64,000 bases of DNA, taken from the NCBI GenBank assembly GCA_023150615.1, contig JAKLKO010000003.1, positions 62,001 through 126,000 on the forward strand, read 5' to 3'. This stretch comes from Phycisphaerae bacterium. GTDB lineage: Bacteria; Planctomycetota; Phycisphaerae; UBA1845; UTPLA1. The translations under genes and the position numbers were made by a program. The notes beneath the pieces are model-generated. The model searched no databases. It was not told the DNA's origin and saw nothing but the letters and a program-made list of their open reading frames with translations. Each line of letters begins with the position of its first letter. Position 1 is the first letter of the stretch. Below are positions 62,875-64,000 of this stretch, piece after piece.

Positions 62875-64000
62875 CTATTCGGCGATGCTGAATCCGAGAT
62901 TACGCAGGGCGCGGCGGAGCCACTCGCGGCACGGATTCACGGCCCGGACGGCGCGGAACTCGCGCCGCCCGGCCGTGGCGATCCGCCGGGCGCGATACGC
63001 GTCGCGGCCATCGGCCGTGTCGCGCGCGACGGCGGCGCGGAATTCGGCCGCGTCGCGGCGCGGATCGCAGACGGCGCGGACGCAGCGACGCAGCGCTTCG
63101 GCGTCGTCGAGGCCCGCGAGATCGACGTCGATCGGCGGCGGATCGATGGCCGGCGTGCGCGGATCGGTCGGTGCGCGGCCGAGGAACTCCGCCAGCGCGG
63201 CCGCGACCATCCGCGTTCCGCGTTGCAGGGCGTCGCGCGAGTAGCCGGCGATGTGCGGCGTCATGATCGTGGCCGCGGCGAGCAGGTCGCGATCGACGGC
63301 CGGCTCGCCGGACCAGACATCGACGACGAGTCCGCCGAGTGAGCGTCGCCGCAGGGCGTTGAGCGCGTCGGGCGTGTGCAGCACGCCGCCGCGTGCGGTG
63401 TTGATGAGCAGCGCGCCGGGGCGCATTCTCGCGAGCGCGGCGGAGTCGACGAGGCGATGCGTCGCGTCCGGGCCGGCGTGGAGAAGCGGGACGTGCAGCG
63501 TGACGATGTCGGACTCGGCGAGCAGGCGGTGGAGATCGACGAAGCCCAGGCCGCTTCCGCGACGGGCGAGCGGCGGATCGCAGGTGAGGACGTTGAGTCC
63601 GAGGGCGCGGGCGAAGGCCGCGACGATCGAGCCGACGTGGCCGAGGCCGACGATGCCGAGCGTTCGCCGCGCGAGGCCGACGCCGGCGGCATCGGCCGCG
63701 GCGGAGCGTTCGGCGAAGTCGAGAAGCACGGCGACGACGTACTCGGCGACGGGCCGCGCGTTGCATCCTGGCGCGGCGGCGAAGCGGATATTTGCGCGTG
63801 CGAGGGCGTGGACGTCGACGTGATCGACGCCGCTCGTGGCCGTGCCGACGAAACGGACGCGCGAATCTGCGAGGAGGGCGGCGTCGATCCGCACGCCGGA
63901 GCGGACGATGAGGGCGTCGGCGGCGGCGAGGGACTCGGGGCGGATGTCGGCGGCGTCGAGGCACGTCAGCTCGCCGAGCGGCGCGAGGCAGCGTTCGGCG
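62875..64000 (-). CDS. pdxB: PdxB-like 4-phosphoerythronate / 2-hydroxyacid dehydrogenase (5' end outside window)
   Basis: An NAD-dependent dehydrogenase that matches erythronate-4-phosphate dehydrogenase of pyridoxal phosphate synthesis. The frame is open to the window edge and reads LIVRSGVRIDAALL near the left boundary, so the GTG at 63894 is not the start. Motifs: FVGTATSGVDHVDVHAL, GCNARPVAEYVVAVL, the NAD site GIVGLGHVGSIVAAF, LINTARGGVLHT with the catalytic Arg, and the catalytic His in MTPHIAGYSRDA. The C-terminal region is about 60 residues longer than a minimal hydroxyacid dehydrogenase, as in PdxB. Other 2-hydroxyacid dehydrogenase specificities cannot be excluded. Confidence 0.85.
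   Translation of the reverse strand, partial: AERCLAPLGELTCLDAADIRPESLAAADALIVRSGVRIDAALLADSRVRFVGTATSGVDHVDVHALARANIRFAAAPGCNARPVAEYVVAVLLDFAERSAAADAAGVGLARRTLGIVGLGHVGSIVAAFARALGLNVLTCDPPLARRGSGLGFVDLHRLLAESDIVTLHVPLLHAGPDATHRLVDSAALARMRPGALLINTARGGVLHTPDALNALRRRSLGGLVVDVWSGEPAVDRDLLAAATIMTPHIAGYSRDALQRGTRMVAAALAEFLGRAPTDPRTPAIDPPPIDVDLAGLDDAEALRRCVRAVCDPRRDAAEFRAAVARDTADGRDAYRARRIATAGRREFRAVRAVNPCREWLRRALRNLGFSIAE

Overview
The window is GC-rich bacterial chromosome and looks planctomycete, most likely Phycisphaerae-like. The grounds are the gene content: dockerin-type repeats on secreted enzymes, PEP-CTERM tails, small UVR-motif proteins, a futalosine-pathway menaquinone gene (mqnE), and large secreted beta-propeller and TPR proteins. 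These are family-level recognitions made by eye; no search was run. Both ends cut a gene: an M3 oligoendopeptidase at the left edge and a PdxB-like dehydrogenase at the right edge.

Layout. 0-13 kb: PepF, a membrane TPR protein, an RDD protein, SerA, DAHP synthase, a 7Fe ferredoxin, PriA, and an ABC exporter whose permease is fused to a CPBP protease domain. 13-20 kb: a small secreted protein, the minus-strand group tgt-yajC-UVR protein, then maf and the DUF444-SpoVR pair. 20-26 kb: a divergent CTP synthase, a beta-hydroxyacid dehydrogenase, MotA/MotB-like stator genes and a flavoprotein. 26-30 kb: a secreted M1 aminopeptidase with a dockerin-like tail and small unknowns. 30-37 kb: the minus-strand run rpsP-trmD-rplS-yraN-tatD-ROK kinase plus a response regulator, then adenine deaminase and a second UVR protein. 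37-42 kb: a decayed DUF3604 remnant followed by an intact DUF3604-PpiC-HupE operon. 42-55 kb: tRNA-Val, inositol-1-phosphate synthase, an unknown, the minus-strand run beta-propeller lipoprotein-TPR protein-miaB-pilT, mqnE and tRNA-Arg(GCG). 55-64 kb: an AT-rich island holding a candidate small RNA, then a row of five minus-strand exported proteins, two of them PEP-CTERM paralogues, and PdxB.

How the genes relate. Housekeeping operons (ribosome and tRNA modification, aromatic, serine and pyrimidine biosynthesis) alternate with envelope functions. No mobile element, CRISPR array, phage or classical defence island was seen. The most unusual items are the plus-strand sRNA candidate near 54.98-55.12 kb, the DUF3604 duplication scar in frame with its intact copy, the GCG-anticodon arginine tRNA, the atypical CTP synthase and PriA motifs, the unresolved YajC start, and the two UVR paralogues sharing an unnamed N-terminal domain.
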